This document shows positions 1-5,846 of a stretch of DNA of 14,528 bases, piece by piece. Positions within the stretch are counted from its first letter, which is position 1; every line of letters begins with the position of its first letter. The stretch is from an uncultured Collinsella sp. GTDB taxonomy: Bacteria; Actinomycetota; Coriobacteriia; Coriobacteriales; Coriobacteriaceae. The notes below the pieces were generated by a model. The model searched no databases, was not told the origin of the DNA, and saw nothing but the letters and a program-made list of their open reading frames with translations. The stretch lies in the NCBI GenBank assembly GCA_902492545.1, contig CABULX010000054.1, positions 1 to 14,528 of the forward strand, given 5' to 3'. Made by a program: the position numbers and the translations under genes.

Positions 1-34
1 TGCCTATTGACAATGTCCTGCTCATATTAAAAAG

Positions 35-59
35 ATAAGGCCTCGTTGAGAGGCCTTAT
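35..59 (-). terminator. Rho-independent terminator of proC
   Basis: A perfect 10-bp inverted repeat (ATAAGGCCTC / GAGGCCTTAT) encloses a 5-nt loop. Read on the minus strand it lies about 35 nt after the proC stop, and the stem is followed by CTTTTAAT (positions 34-27), a short T-rich tract. On the plus strand the stem is followed by only TT, so it works best as a minus-strand terminator, although weak bidirectional use is possible. Confidence 0.75.
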
Positions 60-94
60 TCATGGGCTAGAAATGATGAGGAGCCTGTTTTCCT

Positions 95-886
95 TTACGA
101 AAGCGTGGCGTCGACCGCCCTCATGACGGCTCCGCGCATCCCCGCGTCCTCGAGCGCAGCGACGCCTTTGATCGTCGTGCCGCCGGGGCTGCAGACAGCG
201 TCCTTCATGACACCGGGGTGCGTGCCCGTGGCGAGATGAAGCTCTGCCGTGCCGGCCATCATCTGAGCGGCGAGGCGATAAGCAGTCTGACGTGGGAGCC
301 CGTTCTTCACGCCGCCGTCAGCGAGTGCCTCAAGGAACATGGCAGCGAAAGCGGGGCCGCAGCCGGCAAGCGCGCTCGCGACGGAGAGCAGGTGCCCGGG
401 AAGCACCTCGATAAGCGCGATGGGGGAGAAGAGCCCGACGAAGGTTTCCCATTCATCAACGTTGAGCGTATGTCGTTCTTCGCAGGAGATGACTCCCTTG
501 CCGATGGCGATCGGTGTGTTGGGAATCGTGGAGAGATGTCGCGACCCCTCGCCGAGCAGGTCCTCGTAGAAGTCGAACAGAAGGCCGGCGGCGACGGAGA
601 TGACCGCCTTCTCGCGAAGGGCCTCGCGAACAGGGGAGAGGACCTCGCCGACAAGGTAGGGCTTCACCGAAATAACGACAAGGTCGCAGTTTTCGACTAC
701 TTCAGCAGGCGATTTGAAAGCGCGAACACCAAGGGACTTGCAACGCTTCTCGAGCGAATCGAAATGTGCGGCGCATGCGCAGATGCGGGACCCTTCTATG
801 CCAGCGCACTCGATAAGCCCCTTGGCCATGGCGCTTGCCATGTTTCCGAAACCGATGAATCCGATTCGTGCAGATTGAGCGTCCAT
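95..886 (-). CDS. proC: Pyrroline-5-carboxylate reductase
   Basis: Catalyses the last step of proline synthesis: NAD(P)H-dependent reduction of 1-pyrroline-5-carboxylate to L-proline in the cytosol. The 263-aa length is normal for the family (about 260-280). Residues 8-16 (IGFIGFGNM) are the Rossmann dinucleotide-binding loop. VVISVKPYLV (about 70-79) matches the family's 'ilaVKPq' segment. AGCGPAFAAMFLEALADGG (about 173-191) is the conserved SGSGPAY helix region, and KDAVCSPGGTTIKGVAALE near the C-terminus is the P5CR signature. The start at 886 is supported by GAAAGGGG about 5 nt upstream. The gene is monocistronic here, with its own terminator downstream and an IS upstream. The SGSGPAY serine is changed (AGCGPAF), which is a small deviation. 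The assignment is secure. Confidence 0.95.
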   Translation of the reverse strand: MDAQSARIGFIGFGNMASAMAKGLIECAGIEGSRICACAAHFDSLEKRCKSLGVRAFKSPAEVVENCDLVVISVKPYLVGEVLSPVREALREKAVISVAAGLLFDFYEDLLGEGSRHLSTIPNTPIAIGKGVISCEERHTLNVDEWETFVGLFSPIALIEVLPGHLLSVASALAGCGPAFAAMFLEALADGGVKNGLPRQTAYRLAAQMMAGTAELHLATGTHPGVMKDAVCSPGGTTIKGVAALEDAGMRGAVMRAVDATLS

Positions 887-921
887 GATGCCCCTTTCAA
901 CGGGAAAGCTGAGTTTTGGCC

Positions 922-927
922 ATTGTA
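922..927 (-). promoter_or_regulatory. Possible -10 box for proC
   Basis: On the minus strand TACAAT lies about 36 nt before the proC start codon, placing a transcription start roughly 28 nt upstream of ATG with the ribosome site between them. I see no good -35 hexamer 16-18 bp further upstream, so this rests on the -10 alone. Confidence 0.3.
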
Positions 928-1093
928 GCGCAGCTTGTTGGATGAGCGATTCGCGCGATATTCGAAGCAGGCGAAAGCGTCAAAATAGTGCGGCATGGCG
1001 TGAAGGAGCGCATCGAATGAGATGATCTTGGCTAAACGGGCGTACTCGGATTCGGAACCGCACGAGCCAGGGCGGATAGGCCACTGTGCAAAT

Positions 1094-1107
1094 CGAGAGC
1101 GCTCTCG
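1094..1107. repeat. Perfect 14-bp palindrome (operator-like)
   Basis: CGAGAGCGCTCTCG is a perfect palindrome without a loop, 15 bp outside the left end of the IS, in the 235-bp stretch between proC and the IS. It could be a dimeric regulator site or chance in GC-rich DNA. I see no other feature or gene in 928-1121. Confidence 0.3.
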
Positions 1108-1153
1108 CGGTGGGAAAAAGAAAGGGGCTGTATCAAAACTATTGCTACAGCAT

Positions 1154-1195
1154 GGCCCGCCAGGACCGAAAAGGTCTTGGCGGGCCTTCCTTTTT
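1154..1195 (+). terminator. Terminator at the left end of the IS, upstream of the transposase
   Basis: GGCCCGCCAGGACC (1154-1167) pairs with GGTCTTGGCGGGCC (1173-1186) through 14 pairs, one of them G-U, around a GAAAA loop. It is followed by TTCCTTTTT. It lies inside the IS and points toward the transposase, so it would block transcripts entering from the flanking chromosome. Such insulation from outside promoters is common in insertion sequences. Confidence 0.8.
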
Positions 1196-1221
1196 CAGCC
1201 TCCCAGATTATCGTCCTACTA

Positions 1222-1250
1222 TTGCAAACATCGATTTACGTTCTTATAAA
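1222..1250 (+). promoter_or_regulatory. Transposase promoter
   Basis: TTGCAA (1222-1227), a 17-bp spacer and TATAAA (1245-1250) form a near-consensus sigma-70-type promoter about 60 nt upstream of the transposase start and just downstream of the insulating terminator. A second -10-like TATAAT lies at 1275-1280. It has only a badly spaced TTGACC (1258-1263), so it is the less likely of the two. Confidence 0.6.
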
Positions 1251-1311
1251 ATGGCTTTTGACCTGCGCATATAGTATAATTGGACTATCACTTTTCAGGT
1301 CAGGAGGCAAG

Positions 1312-2910
1312 ATGGCGACCCCGAAGTTCAAGCCTTGCATGCAGCATCAGCCCATGCTTTTCCCGCCCTCCGTCGAAGAGCTCATCCCCGAGGGCGCCCT
1401 CGTGCGCGTGGTGGACTCGATCGTCGACGGCATGGACCGCTCGGTGCTGGAGTCCGCCTACCCCGGCGGCGGCGCCTCGGCCTACGACCCCTCGATGATG
1501 CTGAAGGTCATCCTGTTCTGCTACTCCAGCGGCATCTACTCAAGCCGCAAGATCGCGGCGGCCACCCGCGAGAACGTGAACCTCATGTGGCTCACCGGCA
1601 TGCGCCCGCTCGACCACAACACGGTCAACCGCTTCCGCTCCGAGCGCATCCGCCCCGTGTTCGAGGACATCTTCTCCGAGGTCGTCGCCGTCTTGGCCGA
1701 GGCCGGGCACGTCACGCTCGACACCTACTTCCTCGACGGGACCAAGATCGAGGCCAACGCCAACAAGTTCACGTTCGTGTGGAAGAAATCCACTGACAGG
1801 TACCAAGACGCGCTGCGCCGCAAGGTGCACGCCCACCTCGAGGCCATCGACGAGATGAACGACGAAGAGGAGGCGCTCGCCCCCGGGGACCCCTCCGAGG
1901 TCGACGCCGACGCCATCCGCGACGCCGCAGGCAGGATCAACGCGAGGCTCAAGGCCAGGCGCGAGGCCGGGCGGGGCAAAGACCGCGAGGCCAAAGAGCT
2001 GAGAAAAGCCTCCGGCTCCATCAGGCGCGACTATCTTCCCAGGATGGAGAAGTACGAGCGGCAGCAGGCCGTCTTCGCCGGCCGCAAGAGCTTCTCCAAG
2101 ACCGACGCGGACGCCACATTCATGCGGATGAAAGACGACGCCATGGGAAACGGCCAGCTCAAGGCGGCCTACAACGTGCAAGCCGGCACCGAGAACCAAT
2201 TCATCGTCGGCACCACCGTCCACCAGCGCCCCGGAGACACAGCCTGCGCCATCCCGCATTGCGAGCACGTCAAGGAAAGAATCGGGCACCTGCCCGCAAA
2301 CTTCGTGGCCGACGCCGGCTACGGCAGCGAAGAGAACTACGCCTACCTCGAACGCGAGGGCGTAGACGCCTACGTCAAGCACAGCGAGTTCTTCCGCGAG
2401 TGTCGCAACAAGAAATGGCGCAACGACGAGATGAGGGTCGCCAACTGGGCGCACGACGAAAACTCCGACGAATACACCTGCCCGGAGGGCCGGACGCTTG
2501 CCTTTTGCGGAGAATCGCGGCGGGTGTCGGATGCGGGATACGAGAGCGCGGTGCGGATATACGAGTGCGAGGACTGCTCGGGCTGCTCTCGCAGGGCGAG
2601 GTGCTCGAAGTCGGCGGACCCGGATTCCCCGAAGCGGATCCAGGTGAATCCGACCTTGAACGCCTTCAAGAGCCGCGCCAGCGAGATGCTGCACACAGAG
2701 ATCGGGTCTGCTTTGCGGAAGAAGCGCTCCGTCGACGTGGAGACCGTGTTCGGCGACATCAAGCGAAATCTCGGGTTCACGAGGTTTACGCTAAGGGGCC
2801 TTGAAAAGGTGACGCTCGAGTGGAGATTGGTTGCCGCGGGCCACAACATACGAAAGCTCTTCCTGGCAGAATGCGAAAAGGGAAAGAGGGCAGCGGGGGC
2901 TATGGCGTAA
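1312..2910 (+). CDS. IS1182-family DDE transposase
   Basis: Catalyses cut and strand transfer of the surrounding IS. The 532-aa length fits the family. The frame is open from 1177, but the start at 1312 is preceded by AGGAGG at 1302-1307 and lies after the promoter. An N-terminal DUF772-like helical region (about 45-115, with YDPSMMLKVILFCYSSGIYS) precedes the RNase-H-like core. Visible catalytic residues are D142 (FLDGTKIEANANK), D334 (VADAGYGSEENY) and E477 (VETVFGDIKRNLGFTRF). A cysteine-rich insertion (YECEDCSGCSRRARC), typical of this family, lies between D334 and E477. No frameshift or stop interrupts it, so it is probably functional. Confidence 0.93.
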   Translation: MATPKFKPCMQHQPMLFPPSVEELIPEGALVRVVDSIVDGMDRSVLESAYPGGGASAYDPSMMLKVILFCYSSGIYSSRKIAAATRENVNLMWLTGMRPLDHNTVNRFRSERIRPVFEDIFSEVVAVLAEAGHVTLDTYFLDGTKIEANANKFTFVWKKSTDRYQDALRRKVHAHLEAIDEMNDEEEALAPGDPSEVDADAIRDAAGRINARLKARREAGRGKDREAKELRKASGSIRRDYLPRMEKYERQQAVFAGRKSFSKTDADATFMRMKDDAMGNGQLKAAYNVQAGTENQFIVGTTVHQRPGDTACAIPHCEHVKERIGHLPANFVADAGYGSEENYAYLEREGVDAYVKHSEFFRECRNKKWRNDEMRVANWAHDENSDEYTCPEGRTLAFCGESRRVSDAGYESAVRIYECEDCSGCSRRARCSKSADPDSPKRIQVNPTLNAFKSRASEMLHTEIGSALRKKRSVDVETVFGDIKRNLGFTRFTLRGLEKVTLEWRLVAAGHNIRKLFLAECEKGKRAAGAMA

Positions 2911-3189
2911 GCCGGCCCCTCTTTGCTTTTTCGCAGTAAGCCGCATCGTCTGAGTGCTTTGGATGCAAAGAACAGGGGGCTGTATCGAAATCACTTTTGA
3001 TACAGCCCCTTCTCGTTTCAATTGCTTTTCCCACGTGCGCTTTTCCTTCGCGCGACAGTACTTCGGATTTCCGTGCGCACCATGACCGCATGCGAATCCG
3101 TTGTAGAGCGGCTTCTTCGCGAGTGTTGCTTCGTCAGACGACTGGTGCCAGATAGGCCCTGCCTTCGATGCACGCTTCTTTTTTGACAT
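2791..3189 (-). CDS. Small basic protein of unknown function, 3' end replaced by the IS
   Basis: I do not recognise a named family. The first 60 residues come from chromosomal DNA: a lysine-rich start (MSKKKRASKAGPIWHQ) and a glycine/histidine/cysteine stretch (LYNGFACGHGAHGNPKYC, about 29-45) followed by RAKEKRTWEKQLKRE. The start at 3189 has a strong GGAGG 8 nt upstream and a -10 box further up. At residue 60 the frame enters the IS right inverted repeat and continues for about 72 residues of IS-derived sequence to a stop at 2791. The native protein was probably only slightly longer than 60 aa. The C-H-H-C pattern might bind metal, which is inference. An alternative view is a pseudogene comprising 3012-3189 only. 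Confidence 0.5.
   Translation of the reverse strand: MSKKKRASKAGPIWHQSSDEATLAKKPLYNGFACGHGAHGNPKYCRAKEKRTWEKQLKREGAVSKVISIQPPVLCIQSTQTMRLTAKKQRGAGLRHSPRCPLSLFAFCQEELSYVVARGNQSPLERHLFKAP
2872..2935 (+). terminator. Imperfect 19-bp hairpin across the transposase stop codon
   Basis: Positions 2872-2890 pair with 2917-2935 over 19 positions with one G-U and one mismatch. The 26-nt loop contains the TAA stop (2908-2910). The 3' arm includes CTTTTT (2925-2930). It may end the transposase transcript, but the T tract is inside the stem, so it is not a textbook intrinsic terminator. It could instead be bidirectional or limit translation near the stop. Confidence 0.45.
2976..3009. repeat. Perfect 11-bp hairpin formed at the IS right end
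   Basis: GGGGCTGTATC (2976-2986) and GATACAGCCCC (2999-3009) are perfect inverted repeats around a 12-nt loop. The outer arm is part of the terminal inverted repeat. The inner arm is a third copy of the end sequence in the same orientation as the left end. The left end shows a weaker version: GCTGTA (1127-1132) with TACAGC (1146-1151). Confidence 0.85.
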
Positions 3190-3229
3190 CCCCCCACCTC
3201 CACCATAGTTTGTGTTTCGGGCGAGCCTC

Positions 3230-3267
3230 ATTATATCGTGTGCAATTGAGTTGAGAGAATGCAATTG
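3230..3267 (-). promoter_or_regulatory. -10 box with paired TGCAATTG sites upstream
   Basis: On the minus strand TATAAT (3230-3235) lies about 40 nt before the 3189 start codon. Two copies of TGCAATTG, at 3241-3248 and 3260-3267, are 19 bp apart (about two helical turns) and straddle the expected -35 position. I find no -35 consensus. This arrangement suits a regulator binding at the promoter, which is an inference. Confidence 0.35.
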
Positions 3268-3333
3268 CAGGCTTGAGGACTATGTTGACGCACCAGGGCT
3301 CATTTGGAAGATAGCGTGGCATGAAAGTGTGGT

Positions 3334-3508
3334 GTAGTGGTGACTTTTCGAGGGTTGTGAACGATTGGCGGGGACGTGGCGCGGCAAATAATGAAAGTGC
3401 GAGGGTCGTATCCCACCGTATGCCCAGGTCGCTGGTTTCAATTGTAGAGAGCTTTCATCATGCCGAGAAATCGAATCGTTCACAACCCCCGAAAAGTCAC
3501 CAAAAACG
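3334..3508. repeat. Copy 1 of a 175-bp hairpin repeat with 28-bp inverted ends
   Basis: The left arm 3339-3366 (begins GGTGACTTTTCGAGGG) and right arm 3474-3501 are inverted repeats matching at 27 of 28 positions. The interior, 3367-3473, has its own complementary segments: CGGCA (3382-3386) with TGCCG (3461-3465), and ATGAAAG (3391-3397) with CTTTCAT (3452-3458). Copy 2 at 4928 has the same arms, the same 163-bp arm-to-arm length and the same central CCCAGGTCG at the same offset. Weaker similarity extends about 18 bp further on each side. I do not recognise it. It could be a non-autonomous mobile hairpin (MITE-like) or a structured RNA element. Confidence 0.85.
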
Positions 3509-3580
3509 TCCCAAGAACCGCCTCGACCACAGTTTGCGGATAAACACATTGCCTTAATAGGACAATAGAGTCGACAGGGT

Positions 3581-4641
3581 CTACTCAAGGCGACGAAAAT
3601 CACTTGGCCTAACGACTTCAGACCAAAGCGCAAATTGCTTATGCCAGATAGCGGTACGTCTCGCCTCGAAATCAGCTTGCGCCTCGCCCGCTTTTCGGGA
3701 GGGGTCATCTCGCTTGCCGAGAGCGCGTCGGATACGAATGGCAGTCTGCTGGTACTGATTGAAATCGTGCACTTGCGGCGAAGCAAGGGAGAAGTGAGTG
3801 AAGTTCGGAAGCGCGGCAAATTCATTCCTCCGCTCGATGTCGCGTACGATATCGACTTGACCTGCATGGAAGGATGAGCTGTCGTAATCTATGGCGACGC
3901 GTCGGACGATGCCGTCGCGCCCTTTTGCCTCGATAAGGATATCGGGCCTGCGCGTAATGAAACGGGAGTCACCTTGCATGTTCTTGTTGGCGCGAATCTT
4001 AATGGTGGGATTCATCGTCACGTTGCCAAGGTTGAACCCTCCATGGCGAAGCGGCATTCCGAGAGAAAGAGCGAGTCCGGACTCCATGGGCGAGAACGAG
4101 TTGTCACGCACGTAGGTGAGGGCACGTCGGGCACGGGTACTGCCTCTGACTGGGCCAATCCTGTCGAGAAAAGTTGCGATTTTTCTCGTTGTGGTAGGGG
4201 AGGGGTCGTCCTGCGCTCGGAGAGCGATGCCTCCAGGAGTCCATTCGTCGATTCGGTATGAGGAGCAAAGCCGAAATAGGCAGCTTGCTCTAGCGGATAG
4301 GTCGCAGCAAGCTGCAAGAACGTGAATTCGGGTGATGAAACAAAGAGGCGATTGCCTGGCGGGAGGAAATCGAGGGGAACAGCTGTGCCCGGAGGCAGGT
4401 TATTTGAGTAAAGATGCGATCTTAAAGCCTCGGAAGATCGACGCCCTGATTCGCAAGAGACGATGACGTTTAGGCATTCATCGGAAAGCGAAAGTGAGAG
4501 AAGGGCGTCTCTCGCGGATTCGGCGCTTGGCGCAACTGGCGGCAAGCGCCTCATGCGGCATTGGCGCAATGAACCACGCAATGGGTTAGCGTTGCGAAGA
4601 TACCAATGAAAGGCGGTTATGTGAGATACGACGATATCCAT
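3581..4641 (-). pseudogene. Frameshifted AbiEi-like / DUF559-like nuclease-fold protein
   Basis: Two minus-strand frames form one broken gene of about 350 codons. The N half runs from ATG at 4641 to about 4271 (MDIVVSHITAFHWYLRN... LFVSSPEFTFLQLAATYPLEQAAYFG). It resembles AbiEi-type antitoxin-like proteins, in which 'VSSPE.T.LqlA' is a hallmark. The C half continues in another frame from 4270 to the stop at 3581 and contains RRPDILIEAKG...VAIDYDSSSFHAGQ...RDIERRN, similar to DUF559/PD-(D/E)XK-fold nuclease domains. The break lies at 4270-4271, where YFG changes frame to LCSSYRIDEW. Loss of 1 or 7 bases would explain it; 7 fits the 'FELCG.Y' I recall for relatives. Downstream frame quality is good, so decay looks recent, or it is a sequencing error. 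Repeat copies flank it on both sides. Confidence 0.72.
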
Positions 4642-4647
4642 TTAAGG

Positions 4648-4653
4648 ATTGTA
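4648..4653 (-). promoter_or_regulatory. -10 box suggesting a leaderless transcript for the 4641 gene
   Basis: On the minus strand TACAAT ends 6 nt before the ATG at 4641, so transcription would start at or within a base or two of the start codon. No ribosome site precedes this ATG. Leaderless messages with this geometry are common in actinobacteria. No clear -35 box is seen. Confidence 0.35.
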
Positions 4654-4927
4654 TCGCAAAAAGAAAAGGCAACTAATAGAGAGGGGACAAAAGATTGCAT
4701 AGATCGAGAGTTTGTCCTGTATTTATCGATTTTCTAATCGAAGTCCACTTTTACTTGGATTGAGGTTGACGTGTGCGGTTTAGTTCAAGGAGTCTTTGCC
4801 CAAAGGGTGCCTGAAAGATAGCCTGCTAATCTTGGTTGAAAATTCTGAACGCAATGGGGGCAAAAGATAGGAAACGATAAGTAAACGTGAAGCGCGGGAG
4901 AGGGGGTCAGTGGCAAAAAATCGTGGG
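4654..4927. other. AT-richer intergenic stretch without a recognisable gene
   Basis: This stretch between the pseudogene start and repeat copy 2 is less GC-rich than the flanking operons and has no open frame above about 60 codons that looks coding. The only structure I see is a 6-bp inverted repeat, TCGATT TTCT AATCGA (4726-4741). It probably holds upstream regulatory DNA of the pseudogene or remnants of acquired DNA. Confidence 0.4.
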
Positions 4928-5102
4928 GTAGTGGTGACTTTTCGGGGGTTGTGAACGATTGAAGGGGAATGTCAAATGCCGAATCAGCATAGCATGAAAG
5001 CGAGGTCGGCTATTTTCCCAGGTCGGCATTGTTTGAGGTGAGGGCACGGCAATGCACTGCGTAATCGAATCGTTCACAACCCCCGAAAAATCACCAAAAG
5101 CG
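4928..5102. repeat. Copy 2 of the 175-bp hairpin repeat
   Basis: The left arm 4933-4960 and right arm 5068-5095 are inverted repeats matching at 27 of 28 positions, around an interior (4961-5067) of exactly the same 107-bp length as in copy 1. The central CCCAGGTCG is at the same offset and orientation, so the two copies are direct repeats of each other. The rest of the interior differs, but it again contains inverted segments, for example AATGCCGA (4975-4982) with TCGGCATT (5023-5030). The flanking GTAGT on the left and AAAA-CG on the right are shared by both copies. Confidence 0.85.
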
Positions 5103-5388
5103 ACTCTATAACTGCCACGCTAGGGGTTTTCGCAGTTCCGGTCTTCGCATCAGCCTTGTTGGCAACCTCGAAATGGATGGAATCTCAATTTCGAGGCGCG
5201 GTGCCGAGAACCCGCATTGGGCCAACTTTCGGGGGTGCGGTGATGATTGCCCACATTGGACCAGCGGCTCGCCTTTATAGAGGATTTTCCTCCCTCGAAT
5301 TGCGACCTTGTCCTTTGCCCCTCGCTTCGCGGCTGCGGCTTTCTAGCGTTGCGTCATCGACTTCCTCACTTCACGACCAAGGCTCCTC
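5103..5388. other. Intergenic stretch with small repeats only
   Basis: No convincing gene is seen. Features: a perfect 9-bp inverted repeat CCTCGAAAT (5166-5174) / ATTTCGAGG (5188-5196) with a 13-nt loop, and a 13-bp direct repeat matching 11 of 13 (CCGCATTGGGCCA at 5212-5224, CCACATTGGACCA at 5251-5263). Either could be a regulator site, but nothing in the sequence ties them to a gene. Confidence 0.35.
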
Positions 5389-5394
5389 TATAAT
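5389..5394 (+). promoter_or_regulatory. Consensus -10 box for the 69-aa protein gene
   Basis: TATAAT lies 29 nt before the ATG at 5424, placing the transcript start near 5401 with a short leader that contains GAGAAAGG as ribosome site. The region 17 bp upstream (TCACTT) is a poor -35 match. Confidence 0.5.
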
Positions 5395-5423
5395 GGCTAC
5401 TCGAAAAAGAGAAAGGCTCACTC

Positions 5424-5633
5424 ATGAAGTACAAAGTGCGTTTCATCAAGGATTCCGAGCGGTCGGACGTGTCGTTCGTCTTCGAGGAGACCGAGCTCGA
5501 GGCCGAAGACGAGGCTGCGGCGCGTGCTGCCTACGAGGCTGTAAAGTCGTCTGCCCCAGAAGGCGCTCTGCGCATCGATTTAGTGCGCGGCGAGGGCTAC
5601 AACTGGGAAAAGGTGGCAGAAGACACCTTGTAG
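5424..5633 (+). CDS. Small acidic protein of unknown function (69 aa)
   Basis: I do not recognise a family. The start at 5424 is supported by GAGAAAGG about 8 nt upstream and a TATAAT box. The protein begins with a likely beta strand (MKYKVRFIKD) and a second (VSFVFEETE), followed by an acidic, alanine-rich helix (ELEAEDEAAARAAYEAVKSS, about 24-43) and a C-terminal part RIDLVRGEGYNWEKV. It has no signal peptide or membrane segment, so it is probably cytosolic. The beta-beta-helix layout resembles small DUF proteins, but that is only an impression. It appears monocistronic. The gap of about 210 nt to the phosphate transporter and the different promoter argue against a shared operon. It is probably a real gene: it has a clear translation signal and a sensible composition. 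Confidence 0.72.
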   Translation: MKYKVRFIKDSERSDVSFVFEETELEAEDEAAARAAYEAVKSSAPEGALRIDLVRGEGYNWEKVAEDTL

Positions 5634-5846
5634 ACAGGGGCGCATCTCGCTCTAGCGCGCGACCGGGGGTGCGTTGCACGCGCCGCTCACCGACGCGATA
5701 GGCGCCCAACCGCGCTTTACACGGACTTTACAATTACAAGATGTTTCCCAGACACGTCCTCCCTATTGTGTTCATCGGCCTCGGAGGGACGGGTTAGGCT
5801 TGCGCCTTTCGAGCGGTGAGAAAACTCGAAGGGAGAACAAAGACAC

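Larger units (their letters stand above)
1122..3011 (+). mobile_element. IS1182-family insertion sequence, apparently intact
   Basis: The 1,890-bp element is bounded by 17-bp perfect terminal inverted repeats: 1122-1138 (AAGGGGCTGTATCAAAA) and 2995-3011 (TTTTGATACAGCCCCTT). Inside are a terminator at the left end, a promoter, and one transposase whose DDE residues are all present, so it could be active. The exact outer base is uncertain by 1-2 nt because the last A/T pairs could belong to the target. I see no convincing target-site duplication (left flank GAAA, right flank TCTC). The right end carries an extra copy of the terminal sequence in direct orientation (2976-2986) that makes it a perfect hairpin. 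The insertion lies at the 3' end of the small gene starting at 3189. Confidence 0.9.

Noticed and set aside
7..35. TTGACA at 7-12 as a rightward promoter
   Set aside because: There is no -10 at proper spacing and no gene on the plus strand; it lies in the terminator flank of proC.
218..928. 236-codon plus-strand open frame opposite proC
   Set aside because: It is the antisense shadow of a secure proC gene, without its own motif or ribosome site.
1177..1311. Upstream extension of the transposase by 45 codons
   Set aside because: It would start inside the left-end terminator stem and upstream of the promoter. ATG at 1312 has AGGAGG directly before it.
1540..2694. 384-codon open frame on the minus strand inside the transposase
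   Set aside because: It is antisense to a transposase with complete catalytic motifs. The long frame results from GC-rich codon bias, has no ribosome site of note and no recognisable protein motif.
1118..3016. Target-site duplication of the IS
   Set aside because: The flanks (GAAA on the left, TCTC on the right) do not repeat each other. A short inverted similarity is not significant.
3334..5102. CRISPR array made of the 28-bp arms
   Set aside because: The arms are inverted in pairs with 107-bp interiors and nearly 1.4 kb between the pairs; there are no regular spacers and no cas genes.
5156..5701. 181-codon plus-strand frame covering the 69-aa gene
   Set aside because: It has no ribosome site or family motif and becomes arginine-rich over the true gene, typical of a wrong frame.
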